Below the pieces are notes generated by a model. The model did not search any database. It saw nothing but the letters and a program-made list of their open reading frames with translations, and was not told the origin of the DNA. Made by a program: the position numbers and the translations under genes. This document shows positions 36,307 through 47,019 of a stretch of DNA of 64,000 nucleotides, one piece after another (position 1 is the first letter of the stretch; every line of letters starts with the position of its first letter). Source of the DNA: Tolypeutes matacus. Lineage: Eukaryota > Chordata > Mammalia > Cingulata > Chlamyphoridae. The stretch is from contig JAKSZT010054304.1 of assembly GCA_026826555.1 (NCBI GenBank), forward strand, positions 30,103,807-30,167,806. The letters run 5' to 3'.

Positions 36307-38096
36307 GGTGAAGGGGAAAGATGGCATTTGTGTAGGAGGGCACACACTGCAAGCTCCCAGAGCAAGGCGATTGTGGACGGGGTCCTGCCCGGGGGTCTGT
36401 GCTGTGCACTCATGGAGTGAGAAGCTTGGGACATCTATCTGCGCGGATCGGCTGTGTGGACCGAACGGTGGAGATTCGTGAGTTTTAAGGCTGCGGGTGG
36501 AGGTTGGCACAGGCGGCTGAGCCCCGCGGTTAGGGAAAAAAATAATAAAACGGCCATTTGGAGCCGCGGGCTGGGTGAAAAAGTTTTATTTTCTGGGGAT
36601 CTGGCTACCTGGCGCCCCTTGGACCTTGTGTGAACAGAGCAAACGAGCTAATCAGCACCCGGTGAACCGGAGGGGGGATTTTGGTCTGGGAACGGAGCTG
36701 ATTTCCCTAGCCACCCAGGGATAGGACCCGGGCCGCTGCGGAGCCAGGAGGAAGGGACACTTCCCAAAAAAGGGAGGGTTCAGTTGGAAGACAGGGAAGG
36801 GTATTTTATATTTTTAGACATTGATCTGGCTGCCTGCACCGCCCCATAGCTTTGGGGAGCAGATAAGCCGACCTGAAGCAGCATCAGGCTGAGAGCAGAC
36901 GCGAATCTGCACTCAAACTGATTTACTGAGCAGCCCGGTGACGCTGGAGCTCGGCGCCAGAAGGGGCAGAATCCGCCATCTTTAGCACTCCTCACTGACT
37001 AACATCAGAGCTTCAGCTAACCTGGGGAGTCCGGAAAGTGGGACGTGCTTGATTAATTTCCACGGGCCCAGCTAGGGTCCCTTCCGTAAGGGGGTTGGTC
37101 TAGAGGAGGAATTATTTTCGGTCCTGCATTTGGCTAAAAAAAAAAAAAAAAAAAGTGAGGTCACCTCAACAAATGAAAAATCTTTTTAATTTAGTTTAAT
37201 AGCTAAAAGCTGCTTCAGGACCTGCATATAGAACCCTGTGGGGAAATTCATTGATAAACACAAGTAGGCAGGAAGAATCCACGTGGACCCTAGGGGAATC
37301 ATTGACCCCCCTTAGCTCTGTTTGACTGCTTGCCTGTGTGGATCTTTGGTTTCTCTCTGTTACTTTGTGGTCTACTGCTATTATACCCGTTTTCCTCCCC
37401 CCTTCCTTTTTCCTTCAATTTTTTTTTTTTTTTAAATAGGTGCTGCCAGCTGGTCGCTTCTTTGCTGGGCTTCTTATTCAGTAATTTCCCACTCACTGTA
37501 TATATTGATTCTGTATTACAAACTACCGCTTATCCTTCCTGCATCTTTCTGCCTTCTGTTTTCTGTTGTGGCTCTTAGAGACAACATTTTTTCATAGGCC
37601 CACAACTTAAGGGTGTCAATTTTTATCCCATCTATTTTGTTTTCTTCTTTTTTCTTTTCTTTTTTTTTTTATTAGTATTAACTTTTTCCTTTCAGACCTT
37701 TCTCTACTATTTCTCTACCTCCTCATAATTCTAGCCTTCTAAATCACTATATATATATATTCCTCCATTTGTTTTCCCAGTCCATTATAGGTACTCCATA
37801 TTTTTTCCTAGTACTCTACACTGCGTACACAAGTTAAATATTCATCTCATTAAGTCTCATTTTGCCCCTCTTCTAACTTTTATCAATATTTCTATTATCC
37901 TTCTGCCTTCCTTACATCTTTTGATTCCTCTGGCCCTAACCTTTTGCCTTCAAGGGAACATAGAAAGAAGCAAGGAAATAAAATAAGAAGAAAAACTGCC
38001 AAAGAGAAAAATTAACTCACACGCAGAACCAACAGCTAAATAAAATTCTAGAGCATAGAGAAAAGCTAATCAACTGAACAAACCCATCAAGATAAT
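36307..38096 (+). promoter_or_regulatory. L1-b 5' UTR / internal promoter region
   Basis: A 1.8 kb leader collinear with that of L1-a. The first 800 bp is G+C-rich with several CpGs. An A run occurs at about 37138-37154, and the purine/pyrimidine bias switches before ORF1. Promoter role is inferred from family knowledge. Confidence 0.8.
36317..36325 (+). promoter_or_regulatory. YY1-like site at the L1-b 5' end
   Basis: AAAGATGGC lies about 10 bases from the inferred 5' terminus, aligned with AAAATGGC in L1-a and with the YY1 position known in human L1. Confidence 0.6.
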
Positions 38097-39077
38097 ATGA
38101 TGACCAGAGGGCAACAGAAAAATACAAATGACTCTGAGAAACTGAAAATCATGGACCAGTCCAGTGCACAAAATAAAAACCAGGAAGCAATGCAGTACAT
38201 TGAACAACTAATCAAAGCTATCCAAACAAATATCATGGACCAACTTAAAGAACTGAAGGAAGAGATTAAGGATATAAAGAAGACACTGGGAGAACATACT
38301 GAAGAAATAGCTAACACACCTAAAAAGGTAATGGATATGATGGCGAACAAAGACACAAGTCAAGAAATGAAAAAGACGCTGGACTCACATGGCAGCAGAA
38401 TTGAACAGACAGAGGAAAGAATTAGTGATATGGAAGACAATACAGTTGAAATCAAAGAGATTGTAGAAAACATAGACAAAAAGATAGAAAAAATCCAGTA
38501 TGGTCTCAGGGAATTAACTGATAATGCAAGACGCACAAACATACGCATTATGGGCATCCCAGAAGGAGAAGAGAAGGGAAAGGGAGCAGAAGGAGTGTTG
38601 AAGGAAGTTATGGCTGAAAACTTCCCAACTCTATTGAGAGAGATGGATATGCAGATCCAGGATGCAGAGCGCACCCCAAATACTATAAATCCCAACAGGC
38701 CAACTCCAAGACATATACTTGTCAAATTGTCCAATGCACAAGACAAAGAGAAAATACTCAAGGCAGCAAGAGAAAAGAGGATCATCACATACAAGGGAAG
38801 CACAATAAGATTAAGTGCTGATTTCTCAGCTGAAACCATGGAGGCAAGAAGACAGTGGTATGACATAGTCAAAACACTAAAAGAAAAAAACTTCCAGCCA
38901 CGAAGTTTCTAACCAGCAAAATTGGTATTCAAAAATGATGGAGAGTTCAAAATATTCACAGATAAACAGCAATTAAGAGGGTATGTCAAGAAGAAACCAG
39001 CACTTCAAGAAATACTACAGGAATCTCTACAAATTGAAAGGAAAAAACAAAGGAGAGAGAGTTGGAGGAGAGTTTAA
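38097..39077 (+). pseudogene. L1-b ORF1, one premature stop
   Basis: The frame starts MMTRGQQKNTNDSEKL and runs 271 codons to a TAA at 38910-38912. The same frame then continues 54 more codons to a second TAA at 39075-39077, where the family's ORF1 appears to end (about 326 codons). Visible parts are a charged coiled coil (about residues 20-150, with QLKELKEEIKDIKKTLGEHT), an RNA-recognition-type block (NIRIMGIPEGEE, about 158-170) and the C-terminal domain (RPTPRHILVKLS onward). The truncated product would lack the end of the C-terminal domain. This is the best preserved ORF1 in the window. Confidence 0.9.
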
Positions 39078-39141
39078 AAACAACTGAAAACTCAAAAAGA
39101 GAAACAAAACAACATATGACATACATTAACCCAAAGAATAA

Positions 39142-42100
39142 AAGACTGAAGTAAGAAATTCGTTATGTGTAATAACAATGAATGTTAATGGATTAAACTC
39201 ACCAATCAAAAGACACAGATTGGCAGAATGGATAAGAAAATATGATCCATCAATATGCTGTCTACAAGAAACCCACCTTCGGCCCAGGGATTCAAGGAGG
39301 CTGAATGTGAATGGCTGGAAAACCATTTTACAAGCTAACAATAGACAAAAAAGGGCAGGAGTAGCTCTTCTAATATCAGACAAAATAGACTTTAAATGCA
39401 AAAGTATTGTAAGAGACAAAGATGGACACTACGTATTAGTACAAGGAATAATCTCTCAAGAAGAGAGAACAATCATCAACATTTACGCACCTAATCGAGG
39501 TGTCTCAAAATACGTGGGGCAAACTGGAAAAATTAAGAGGAGAAATAAATTCCTCTACAATTATAGCAGGGGACTTCAACGCACCACTATCATCATTAGA
39601 CAGAACATCTAAGCAGAGAAAATAAAAGAAACGAAGGCACTCAACAATACATTAGAAGATTTGGACTTAATAGACATATACAGAACACTACACCCAAATA
39701 CAGTGGGATTTACATTCTTCTCCAGTGCACATGGAACATACTCCAAAATAGACCACATGCTAGGCTACAAAACAATACTCAATGAATTAAGAAAGATTGA
39801 CATTATACAAAGTAATTTCTCTGAACACAACCGAATGAAATTGGAAATCACTAAGGGCCAGAGAAACAGGTTAGGCACAAGGATATGGAAGTTAAACAAC
39901 ACACTCTTAGACAAACAGTGGGCCAAAGAGGAAATCTCAAAAGAAATCAGTAACTACCTTGAAACTAATGAAAATGACAACACAACATATCAAAATCTAT
40001 GGGATGCAGCGAAAGCAGTCCTGTGAGGGAAGTTCATAGCCATAAATTCATTTTTAAAAAAGTAGAAAGAGCTAAAATTGAAGACCTAACTGGAGGAATT
40101 GGAAAAACAACAACAAACTAAACCTATAGGAAGTAGAAAGAAGGAAATAACAAAGATTAGAGCAGAACTAAATGAAATAGAGAATAAGAAAGCACTGGAA
40201 ACAAAAAACAAAACCAAAAGCTGGTTCTTCAAGAATATCAATAAAATTGACAAACCCTTAGCCAGACTAACAAAGAAAAAGGGAGAAAAGATGCAAATAC
40301 ATAAAATAATGAATGAGCAAGAGGATATCAATACTGACTCCACAGAAATAAAGAGTATCATAAGAGGATACTTTGAAAAATTCTATGCCAACAAGAATGA
40401 TAATTTAGAGGAAATGGACAAGTTTCTAAAACCCCACAAACAACGTACATTGATGAAAGAAGAAATAGATGAACTCAACAGTCCAATTAAAAGTAAAGAG
40501 ATAGACTCGGTCATACAAAACTTCCCAACTAAGAAGAGTCCAGGACCAGATGGCTTCACAGCTGAATTCTACCAAAAATTCCGGAAAGAGCTAACACCAA
40601 TTCTACTTAAGCTCTTCCAAAAAATAGAAGTAGAAGGAATATTGCCTAACTCATTCTATGATGCCAATATTACCCTAATACCAAAACCAAATAAAGATAC
40701 CACAAGAAAGGAAAATTACAGACCAATTTCTCTAATGAACCTAGATGCTAAAATCCTCAACAAAATACTTGCTAATTGCATTCAACAACATATCAAAAGG
40801 ATTATACACCATGACCAAGTGGGTTTCATCCCGGGTATGCAAGGATGGTTCAATATAGGAAAATCAAGCAATGTAATACACCACATAAACAGACTGAAAG
40901 AAAAAAATCACATGATCATCTCTATAGATGCAGAAAATGCAGTCGACATAATACAGAACTCTTTCCTCATAAAAACACTACAAAAGATAGGAATAGACAG
41001 AAACTTCCTGAATATGATAAAGGGTATATATGAAAAACCCAAAGCTAACATCATTTTCAAAGGTGAAATTCTAAAAGCCTTCCCTCTGAGATTAGGAACA
41101 AGATAAGGATGCCCACAATCACCACTTCTATTTAAGATTGTCTTAGATGTACTTGCGCAAGCACTGAGACAAGAAAAGGACATGAAAGGCATCCAGATTG
41201 GAGAAGAAGAAGTAAAAATTTCATTATTTGCAGATGACATGATCCTATACATAGAAAGCCCTGAGAAATCCACAACAAGTCTTCTAGAAATTATAAAGGA
41301 GTTCAGTAATGTTGCAGGCTATAAGATGAACGCTCAAAATTCAGTAGCAGTTCTGTACACCAATAACGAGCAAATTGAGGAGGAAATCAGGAAAAAAAAT
41401 ACCATTTACAATAGTAACTAAAAGAATCAAATACCTAGGAATAAATTTAACTAAAGATGTAAAGGACTTATATACAGAAAACACAACACTGTTAAAGGAA
41501 ATCAAAGAAGACTTAAATAAGTGGAAAAATATTCCCTGTTCATGGATAGGAAGACTAAACATCATCAAGATGTCTATCCTACCCAAACTAATCTACAGAT
41601 TTAATGCAATCCAAATAAAAGTCAACACTGTATTTTTTAAGGAACAGGCAAAACTAACCACAAAATATATTTGGAGAGGCAAGAGGCCCTGAATTGCCAA
41701 AGACATATTGAAAAAGAAAAATGAAGTTGGAGGTATCACACTACCTGACTTTAAAACATACTGCAAAGCTACAGTGATCAAAACTGCATGGTATTGGCAC
41801 AAGGATAGACCTACTGACCAATGGAACTGAAATGAGAGTTCTGATATAGATCCTTGCATATACAGTTATCTGATATTTGACAAAGCCGTGAAGCCCACTC
41901 AGTTGGGAGAGAATGGCCTCTTTAACAAGTGGTGCTTGGAGAACTGGCTATCCATATCCAAAAGAATGAGAGAAGAATACCATCTCACACCTTATACAAA
42001 ATTCAACTCGGGTAGCGGCTGTGGCTCAATCAGTAGGGCTCCCGTTTACCATATGGGAGGCCCTGGGTTCGGTTCCCGGGGCCTCCTGGTGAAGGCAGGC

Positions 42101-43132
42101 ACACCCGCACGGCGTGGTTAGCTGACCCAGCGAGCGCAAGCAGCAAGGGGGAGATAAATGAATAAATAAGTAAAATCTTTAAAAAAAAAAAAAAATCAAC
42201 TCAAGATGGATCAAAGATCTAAATATAAGAGCCCAAACCATAAAGACCTTAATGTAGGGAAGCATCTAGAGGACCTTGTAACAGGAAATGGTTTCATGAA
42301 CTTCACAGCCAAAGCACGAGCAGCAAGAGAAACAATAGATAAATGGTATCTCATCAAAATTAAAAACTTCTGCACCTCAAAGGATGTTATTAAGAAAATA
42401 AAAAGGCAGCCTACCCAATGGGAGAAAATATTTGGCAACCATATATCTGATAGGAGCCTAATATCCTGCATATATAAAGAAATCCTACACCTTGAAAATA
42501 AAAGGACAAACAACCCATTTTAAAAAATGGGTAAATGACCTGAAAAGACACTTCTCAAAGGAAGAAATACAAATGGCTAAAAAGCACATGAAAAAATGCT
42601 CAACATCGCTTGCTATCAGGGAAATGCAAATCAAAACTACAATGAGATACCATCTTATACCCATCAGAATGGCAGCTATTAAAAAAACAGGAGACACTAA
42701 ATGTTGGAGAGGATGTGGAGGAATAGGAATCCTCATCCACTGCTGGTGGGACTGCGATATGGTCCAGCCACTGTGGAGGACAGTTTGGCGATTCCTCAGA
42801 AACCTAACAATAGATCATCCATATGATCCAGCAATTCCACTGCTGGGTATATACCCAGAAGAACTGAAACCAAAGACACAAACAGATATATGCACACCAA
42901 TGTTCATAGCGGCATTGTTCACCATTGCCAAAGTTGGAATCAGCCCCAGTGCCCATCAACAGACGAATGGATAAACAAAATGTGGTACATACATACAATG
43001 GAATATTACTCGGTTGTTAGAAGGAATAAAATGCTAACACATGGAATAACGTGGATGAATCTTGAAGACCTTATGTTGAGTGAAGCAAGCCAGACACTGA
43101 AGGATGAACAGTATATGACCTCACTGATTTGA
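39142..43132 (+). pseudogene. L1-b ORF2 (endonuclease - reverse transcriptase), broken
   Basis: The start codon used by L1-a is lost here (ATGG is ACTG). The endonuclease part has CLQETHL, but the segment equivalent to AGDFNAP is frameshifted near 39570. Stops occur at 40024-40026, 41104-41106 and 41690-41692. A one-base insertion near 41395 shifts the frame. The reverse-transcriptase region (40500-41330) keeps [13 protein letters not shown] and FADDM and is identical to L1-a over 40661-41327. A SINE interrupts at 42010-42190. The C-terminal cysteine-rich block ([19 protein letters not shown], about 42702-42760) is preserved. Confidence 0.92.
42010..42190 (+). mobile_element. tRNA-derived SINE inside L1-b ORF2
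   Basis: About 180 bp. The head reads GGTAGCGGCTGTGGCTCAAT with a strong B-box-like GGGTTCGGTTCCC near 42064. A 75-bp body with GCACACCCGCACGGCG and GCGAGCGCAAGCAGCAAGG follows, and then AAATGAATAAATAAG plus an A run. Imperfect duplications AAATTCAACTC (left, 41999-42009) and AAATCAACTC (right, about 42193-42202) flank it. L1-a lacks it and reads straight through. The boxes are nearer to consensus than in other SINEs here, suggesting a younger subfamily. Confidence 0.9.
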
Positions 43133-46100
43133 ACTGAGGAAAGTGAGCATTCTCTGAGAACCATTGTCTGAAAGATAGGTTAAAAAAGGAGAGTAAGAGA
43201 AGAGCAGGCTTTGAGCCATTACCCATATGGACATAATCTATGGTAAAGGATAGAGTGTGGTTGCATGTTGGGGGATGGGACAGATGGGTGGTGGTGTTAC
43301 TGGATTTGGTGGTGCAGCGCTGGTGTGTGGGTGGATTAGGAAGGACAGGTTCAAATTCCCAGGGCATATTACTGTGAATCTTGACATTCCATGGGTCGGG
43401 ATAGGGTGGTGTCATGTGCCCTGGGGGGCTGGGCGGAAGGGAACAGTCAATATCTAATGGGGTGTTTGGTAGCCATGGGAAAGGTTTTTCATTACCTTAC
43501 AGTAATGTACACAGGACATGGTAAATATCAGCAAAATTATTAAACTGTATCATCTAAATTGTAAACTATACTGTAAATCATCGACAATGTTTAGTTGCTA
43601 TGTTTTGCTATCTGTATAACAGCTATAACAATGCTAACATTAAAAAAAAAGGGGGGGAGGTATTTAATATGAGGTGGGGAAGGGGAGGGTGATTTAGTAT
43701 CTGGGAGTCTCTGGTACTCCGTGTGTGACTTTGCTGTTACCTAAAACTTCTTTGAAAATTAAATGAAAATTTGGGAGACACTGGGGATTGAGAGGGGGAA
43801 GGTGTCACGGCACACCGGACATCTGATAACACAGTGATAAAACAAAAAAAAGAATATATATATATATATATGTATTTATATATATATATATTTTTTAAGG
43901 CATTTCTTTTGCTTTTTATCCCTATTTTTTTGAATGTCCTAATCCGCTAATTATATATATTTTTTCAGCTGAATTTTTTTTTATTATGGGTAAAAATCAA
44001 AATTCTCACAATACATACAAACATTTGCAAAATGATATATAAATATATATGCATATATGTGTATTTGCTTACAAAAATGTTATTTATATATATATATATA
44101 CATATATTTTAAGAGGTGCTTAGATTACCCAAAATATTACATGGAACCCACTGGAATTCCCATGTTGCCCACCTCCCACACCTCCCACCACATCCCACAC
44201 AAACATCTCCGACAGTGTGGCCCACCACTATATTTTGTTTTGTTTTGTTTTGTTTTTGTTTGATTATTTGTTTGTTTGTTTTTTCCTGAGTTTCCTTATG
44301 TTTGTCTCTTGCATATTAGCTTATCATTGTTGTTTCTTTTTCCTATTAAGTGTATTTGATTATTTTATGGACTACATGTTCATGGAGGATTTGGATCACA
44401 GAAGGGTTACAATGGGTACTGCAGGGGATTATTGGTGGGGGATGTCTGGGAGGGGGGATTCATGGGAGTTAGTTCATCCGAATATACATTAAAGATTTAC
44501 AAAATTGTTCAAAACATCAAGGATGGGGCATGGTCACGATTGGTGGACAATCACACAATAAATGAGGGAATCTGAATTCCTAGCCTGGAGAGCTCTGCCA
44601 CAATCTCCAAGAGAGCAGCAATAGTCCTCTGAGTGCAGTGATAGTGTCTGTCAAAAGAGGATGGCCCACAGATGAGTTCTTTTCATTGATGACTACACTT
44701 GTGAGTCTTTGCTCTTGTAACTGAGACTTAGCTTGCTGTTGTGGGGTGCCTAAGTGTTGTCACCCGAGAGCCTCCTTGTTGCTCAAATGTGGCCTCTCTC
44801 TAAGTCAAACTCAGCATATGAATGCATTACCTTCCCCCCAATGTGGGACATGACTCCCGGGGATGAGCCTCCCTGGCAACGAGGGATTAATACCAAGTGC
44901 CAACTGGCAACATGACTGGAAAAAGACCTTGAATAAAAGGGGGAAAAAGTAAAGACAAATGAGTTCAAGTGGCTAAGAGACTTCAAAGAGAGTCGGGAGG
45001 TCATCCCAGAGGTAACGCTTATGCACACCTCAGTAGGATCTCATAGAACATCAAAGTGCATATCACCCCACACAGAGGGGCTCCTGAGGGCTCTGGAGAC
45101 ACCCAGGTCCTATTTAAGGCGGGATAGCCCCAGAGACTGATGCCTTATCAGTGGGCTCTATTTTGGAATCTGTGCTCCTGAGAGTGACAGAATTGGACTC
45201 AAATAAGTCCTCCCTGCACATCGTTCATCAGTCCCTTCTATTCAAACGTATATGTGACGTTGGAGTTTGTAGGTATACTTCCAGAGACCAGAGCCTCTCG
45301 CCTACCTATGTGCCAGGTGTGTGTGGAATCTCGGTGGAGCTGCAACTCCTACCCTACAGCTCAATGGACTCATCCAAGTCACCTGGCGAGGAGACAACGA
45401 TGGGCAACGGCCATTCCAGGGAATGGAGAGGGCTTGCATCTGCAGGCAGGATCATCCCACCCACCATATCCATGGGATATAAGCCCTCTCTCACTTGGAG
45501 GTGGGGTGGACATCACCATCCTAGTCACTTCAGGATTGGGGGAAGAACTGTGGACTAAAGTGGACTTGATGGTATTCTGTTGTACACATATGGTGATTCT
45601 AGCAATGGAAGAAATTATAACAATGAGGTGGTGCCAGTGGCCACTTGACACTTTCGGGCAGGGAGGGGATGTGCAGTTGAAATACATGGGCTTCATTAGG
45701 ATTTGGAGGTTTTCCTGTGTACCGTTTTTGGCAACAGATGTAGGCCATTTTAAATCAGCACACACCACTCAGAACTGTGTGTGAGAGAGTGTGGTCTACG
45801 ATATGAACTGTGGTCTATGCTTGGTAGCAAGGTGACAGGATGTGTAATTCCATTGAAGGTGGTGGGCCACACTTATGGGAGATGTTTGTGTAGGATGTGG
45901 TGGGAGGTGTGGGAGGTTGGCAACATGGGAATCCCGGTGGGTTCCGTGTAATATTTTAGGTAATCTAAGCACCTCTTAAAATATATTTATATATATATAT
46001 AAATAATATTTTTGTAAGGAAATGCACATATATGTATAAATATTTATATATCATTTTACAAATATTGGTATGTATTGTGAGAATTTTGATTTTTACCCAC

Positions 46101-46135
46101 AATAAAAATAAATTTAAAAAAAAATTAATTAATTA
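43133..46135 (+). other. L1-b 3' region, two modules plus an insertion
   Basis: Module A is about 43133-43860 and ends in GTGTGACTTTGCTGTTACC, CTAAAACTTCTTTGAA and an A-rich run. A TA-rich hinge and an inserted antisense L1 tail follow. Module B (about 44228-46110) ends with TAATATTTTAGGTAATCTAAG and an A-rich tail. The module order is the same in L1-a, L1-c and 11395-14410. Confidence 0.8.
43960..44227 (-). mobile_element. Antisense L1 3'-end fragment inserted in L1-b
   Basis: About 260 bp matching, in reverse complement, the last 260 bp of L1-b itself (45860-46110). At this point L1-a is uninterrupted (CTAATTATATTTTGTTTTG on the element strand), so this arrived after the two copies separated. 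A short TATATTTT on both sides may be the target-site duplication. It creates an inverted repeat within L1-b. Confidence 0.85.
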
Positions 46136-46552
46136 AATAAATAAATAATCATAAGCCCCACCCCCCAAAAAATCAAATCAAAACACTGGCTTTACCTAAT
46201 GCTCTGTTAATGCTGTAGGTTCTTCCATTTTGAAAACCAAGCAAGTTACTTGTTTAATTGGCTGCTATGTACTTGTTTTTACTTACATTGTCAATATGCT
46301 GGATTTAGATAATATGCTGAGAATGCAGTTGTTTCTTCTAGTTGTGAAAGCTAAAAAAATAAATAAAAGTGTAAAATCATTGATAAAATGAAAATTAAAA
46401 TATTTTATCATAGTATAGAAATTTATCAAATCTGAGAGGGAAATGAACATTCTCATATATTGTTGGATGAATTATAAATTCATTAAAAATATTGGTCATC
46501 ATGAACATAGGTATAAAACTCCAAATCTTGCATATGTTAGAACTCAGCAGTT

Positions 46553-46718
46553 AAATTTTAAGAATTTGGGGAATGGATGTGGCTCAAACAGTTGGATGTC
46601 CATCTCCCATGTGGAGGGACCTGGGTTCAATCCCTGGAACTCCTGGTAAAATAATAATAATAATGTCCTTTAAAAAAAATAATAATAAAAATAAATAAAT
46701 AAATAAATTTTAAGAATT
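46553..46718. repeat. 14-bp target-site duplications flanking a SINE
   Basis: AAATTTTAAGAATT at 46553-46566 is repeated at 46705-46718. Confidence 0.95.
46567..46704 (+). mobile_element. Short tRNA-derived SINE
   Basis: The head reads TGGGGAATGGATGTGGCTCA, with an A-box-like TGGCTCAAACAG and a B-box-like GGGTTCAATCCC. An AATAATAAT and A-rich tail follows. It is the short, body-less form as at 19071 and has exact 14-bp target-site duplications. Confidence 0.95.
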
Positions 46719-47019
46719 ATTGTTCAGTAGATAATTATATTTTTGTTTTTAAAGGCACAGTAAACTCAGTGTCCACAGAGGGTGGTTAATGGTGGGAGCC
46801 ATTCTTGGGCAATGAACAGGGGTTTTCTGAGATACATCTCATGCTTCCATGGGTATATAAGTGTCCCTGGTTTCAAAATATGTGCCTATGGTTGACAAAT
46901 TTCTAAAATCTTTAGAAATAAATATTTTATAAACAAACTCCCCATTTTAATTATTGGGCCAATGGGCTTTCAAATATTATAAAGTTCCAAATAAAGACTG
47001 CTAAGTTGAATATTTCCAA

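Larger units (their letters stand above)
36307..46135 (+). mobile_element. L1-b: nearly full-length L1 (9.8 kb), head-to-head with L1-a
   Basis: The order is 5' UTR (36307-38096), ORF1 (38097-39077), ORF2 (about 39142-43132), a 3' region of about 3.0 kb (43133-46135) and a TAAA-type tail. It carries two later insertions: a SINE (42010-42190) and an antisense L1 tail (43960-44227). The 5' end falls inside the 3' UTR of the older L1, whose continuation I cannot find beyond 46135. No target-site duplication was found. It shares two nonsense codons with L1-a (41104-41106 and 41690-41692) and a 667-bp identical tract. Confidence 0.92.

Noticed and set aside
38097..38912. A host gene encoding a 271-residue coiled-coil protein
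   Set aside because: The peptide is L1 ORF1, in the right place within an L1, with a premature stop.
40099..41106. A host gene with a 335-codon frame
   Set aside because: It is part of L1 ORF2 (reverse-transcriptase region) bounded by nonsense codons.
42010..42080. A tRNA gene
   Set aside because: It has A- and B-box-like sequences, but a body and A-rich tail follow and flanking duplications are present. It is a SINE head, not a functional tRNA gene.
21058..46135. A large inverted segmental duplication
   Set aside because: Homology stops exactly at the L1 ends and L1-a has its own target-site duplication. Two independent L1 insertions explain it better, with local conversion on top.
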